Source: Hypoxylon rubiginosum
Lineage: Eukaryota; Ascomycota; Sordariomycetes; Xylariales; Hypoxylaceae
Length of the DNA stretch: 64,000 bases
Assembly: GCA_902806565.1 (NCBI GenBank)
Contig: CADCXA010000025.1
Location: 62,001 to 126,000 of the forward strand
Reading direction: 5' to 3'
Shown here piece by piece: positions 61,914 to 64,000 of the stretch. Numbering within the stretch: the stretch's first letter is position 1; each line of letters opens with the position of its first letter. The position numbers were made by a program, and so were the translations under genes. The notes under the pieces are model-generated. The model saw only the letters and a program-made list of their open reading frames with translations. It searched no databases and was not told where the DNA came from.

Positions 61914-63178
61914 ATGCAGCTAGTGGGGTCCAAGGCGTCGCAGCGCCTAGACGAGGTAGGCGAAGACAGCGTCACTTTACTTCCTGTTGAACCAGAAGAT
62001 ATGGTAAGTCAATATCGCATCGTGCGCAATTGCTGTGAAAACAACTAACTTGCCGAAAGTGGCACGCAAATAATCTTATAGGTCCTGAAGATGTTGTGAG
62101 GGCGCATGCGATTCGAAAGGTCACGACTGAAAGCAAGACCGGCAGCACCATGTCGGAGAGAGTACATACGAATCTAACGATACGTGTCAAATCAACATTC
62201 TTTGATCCGGGCGCATCGCAGCTACATGTATCTGGCACCGTCATTGTCGAGAACAACTTTGTCAGCCTCGGACAATATCATACCCTCGACCTCGAGCTTA
62301 ACCGGCCCTTCACCCTATGGAAGAAGTACGGTTGGGATTCGGTTGCCAAGGAAACTCTCTCCGATGCGCTGAAGCAGGACAAGGACGGCGCCGTGGCTGC
62401 CGTCGTGATGCAGGAAGGCGTTGCCAATATCTGTCTGATCACCGAATACCGTACCGTACTCAAGCAGAGGGTAGAGAGTACCATACCTAAGAAGCGGTCG
62501 AGTAGCAATGAGCAAGACTCGGGGATGAAGAGGTTCTTCGATAAGACCTTGAGCACGTTAATTCGCAGCATAGACTTCTCGATACCTCGACCATTACTAT
62601 TAGCTAGCCCCGGTTTTGTCGCTGGGGATTTTAAAAAGTATATATCAGAAGAAGGCATTCGAAGAGGCGACAAGATCATGATGGCCATGGCCAAGGAGGC
62701 GACCGTGGTGCACTCGAGCTCGGGTCACTTGCACAGTCTGAACGAGATCCTCAAAAGCTCCGAGGTCATGGCGACTATGAAGGATATGAAGTTCTCGAAG
62801 GAGACGAGATTCATGGACGACTTCTTCGACAAGTTGAAGAAGGATGACGGCCGTGCCTGGTACGGCACAATGCCGGTCGAGAAGGCGGTCCGCGAAGGTG
62901 CCGTCGGCAGAGGAGGGGGTGTCCTACTAGTCAACAACTCACTGTTCCGAAGCATGGATATCGCGACGAGGAGAAGATACGTCGCGATGGTCGACAAAGT
63001 GAAAGAGGACGGAGGTGAGACGAGGATCCTGAGTAGCGATCACGAGAGCGGGCAACGACTGGACGCCTTAGGTGGCATAGCTGCTATATTAACATATCCT
63101 ATGCTGGATCTAGATGAAGACGAGGATGAGGCAGATGCAGCGGGGCAAGCTGAAACCGAAGAAGACATGGTAATATGA
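61914..63178 (+). CDS. dom34: Dom34/Pelota, ribosome rescue factor
   Basis: An eRF1-like factor that, with Hbs1, enters the empty A site of stalled ribosomes and splits them during no-go and non-stop decay. Two exons join in frame: 61914-62003 and 62060-63178, giving 402 residues. The N-terminal Sm-like domain spans GEDSVTLLPVEPEDMWHANN through HTNLTIRVKSTFFDPGASQL and GQYHTLDLEL. The central domain (AAVVMQEGVANICLITEYRT, ASPGFVAGDF) lacks the GGQ peptide-release motif, as expected for Pelota. The C-terminal domain (MKFSKETRFMDDFFDKL, VEKAVREGAVGRGGGVLLVNNSLF) ends in the acidic tail DLDEDEDEADAAG. Start choice: ATG at 61914 gives MQLVGSKAS, close to the MKL/MRLV start typical of the family. 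Confidence 0.95.
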
Positions 63179-64000
63179 ATCTGGGGAGTCTTACTGCCTA
63201 TCCGTTCGTATGCTGGTGCCCGCGAATAGTGAATGTGTAGTTTTAGCCTCTGATTCTTTGCTCAACTTCGAATAGACATACAACTCTGTTTAGTTGCATA
63301 TGTACCTTCTATTGGCGAGCGACCATCATTGCTTATAGATTAGAGAAATAAACGTGAAACAATAGTTCCAACCAACAAAAGACTGTGGTACGAAGAAGAA
63401 TAGGATATGTCGTGCATAATTCCAATTAACCATATCAGGCTTTGAATCTGGCTGTTTGGTTGGAGCGCAGTGACAAATGCGATGACGTACAGAAATCCCA
63501 TTGCATTGAAGCTTTCAAGCTTCCCCTACGTCATTTTCCTCCGTTCGTCTCTCTCTATGCAGGCACCTATAAACGTATTAAGTTCAGCTAGTCCAACTGG
63601 AATATGTCCGTTTAAACTATATCCGCGAAGGATCGAAACCGTGGCAGAAATTAAATTATGGTTCCATTATTCAATAATCCGTTCCGTCCAAGCAACCTAT
63701 TCCATATTCTTCGATAAATCGCACCACCACAACCACACGTCCGCGCCAGATCATCATCTTCGCATGACACAAGACAACATTGGCTCTTATTGATTGCTCA
63801 TATTTTGTATATTACTGTTGGCTCTCCTATGACTTGGAATTCCTCAAGTTCAACCCATCCGGGATGGCCACCATTCTTATATGTCTTGGTTTCAATCTAA
63901 TTCTTGTTCCTGAGTGAGACATTTGAATCCCTAACCTTTGAGGCCATCCTTTGAACCCGGATGAGGCGGAGTCGCGTAAATTGCGATACCTTTTACAAGA
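63179..64000. other. Window end, no gene supported
   Basis: This is the 3' flank of DOM34. A frame at 63.47-63.79 kb has no family resemblance and poor codon character. A gene beyond the window edge cannot be judged. Confidence 0.55.

Overview
The window is nuclear DNA of a filamentous ascomycete (Pezizomycotina, most likely Sordariomycetes). The grounds are short 50-180 nt introns with GTAAGT-type donors and CTAAC branch sites, compact multi-exon genes, a typical fungal gene set (Ste50, Lcb2, Taf14, a 359-residue G-protein beta subunit), an intron-bearing tRNA-Phe, and one extremely AT-rich block carrying the C-to-T / G-to-A signature of repeat-induced point mutation (RIP). The species cannot be named from the sequence alone.

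Layout. 1.8-3.2 kb: G-protein beta subunit (minus). 7.2-8.5 kb: adenosine/N6-methyl-AMP deaminase-like protein (plus), tail-to-tail with acetoacetyl-CoA synthetase (minus, 8.8-11.1 kb). A 3.5 kb gap follows, with an 8-nt tandem repeat and a MITE-like element. 14.7-16.7 kb: serine palmitoyltransferase subunit Lcb2. 19.1-20.7 kb: the Ste50 MAPK adaptor, with a CCAAT-box array upstream. 21.4-23.3 kb: MFS permease (minus). 25.2-26.5 kb: Taf14-like YEATS protein. 29.3-32.6 kb: Zn(II)2Cys6 transcription factor. 34.3-35.8 kb: single-pass Cys-containing surface protein. 36.28 kb: tRNA-Phe(GAA). 36.4-42.8 kb: a RIP-destroyed LTR retrotransposon. 43.4-44.9 kb: secreted FAD oxidoreductase. After a 4.7 kb gap: amino-acid permease (49.6-51.3), DMT/EamA transporter (51.7-53.3), membrane-anchored pepsin-like pseudo-protease (53.7-55.6), GH13 maltase (57.3-59.5), aldo-keto reductase (59.7-60.8) and Dom34/Pelota (61.9-63.2).

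The genes are mostly independent housekeeping, signalling and transport functions; I see no biosynthetic cluster. Gbeta and Ste50 can act in the same pheromone/stress MAPK signalling. Permeases, maltase and oxidoreductases fit a saprotrophic or plant-associated lifestyle.

The most informative structure is the retrotransposon at 36408-42769. Its two 152-bp LTRs align without gaps and differ at 41 sites, every one C-to-T or G-to-A from left to right. It is bounded by the 5-bp duplication TATTT and lies about 35 bp downstream of the tRNA gene. The outer ~95 bp of the left LTR escaped mutation, so one element shows both the before and the after of RIP.

Exon borders below were derived by hand from splice consensus, reading-frame continuity and family resemblance; no alignment search was run.
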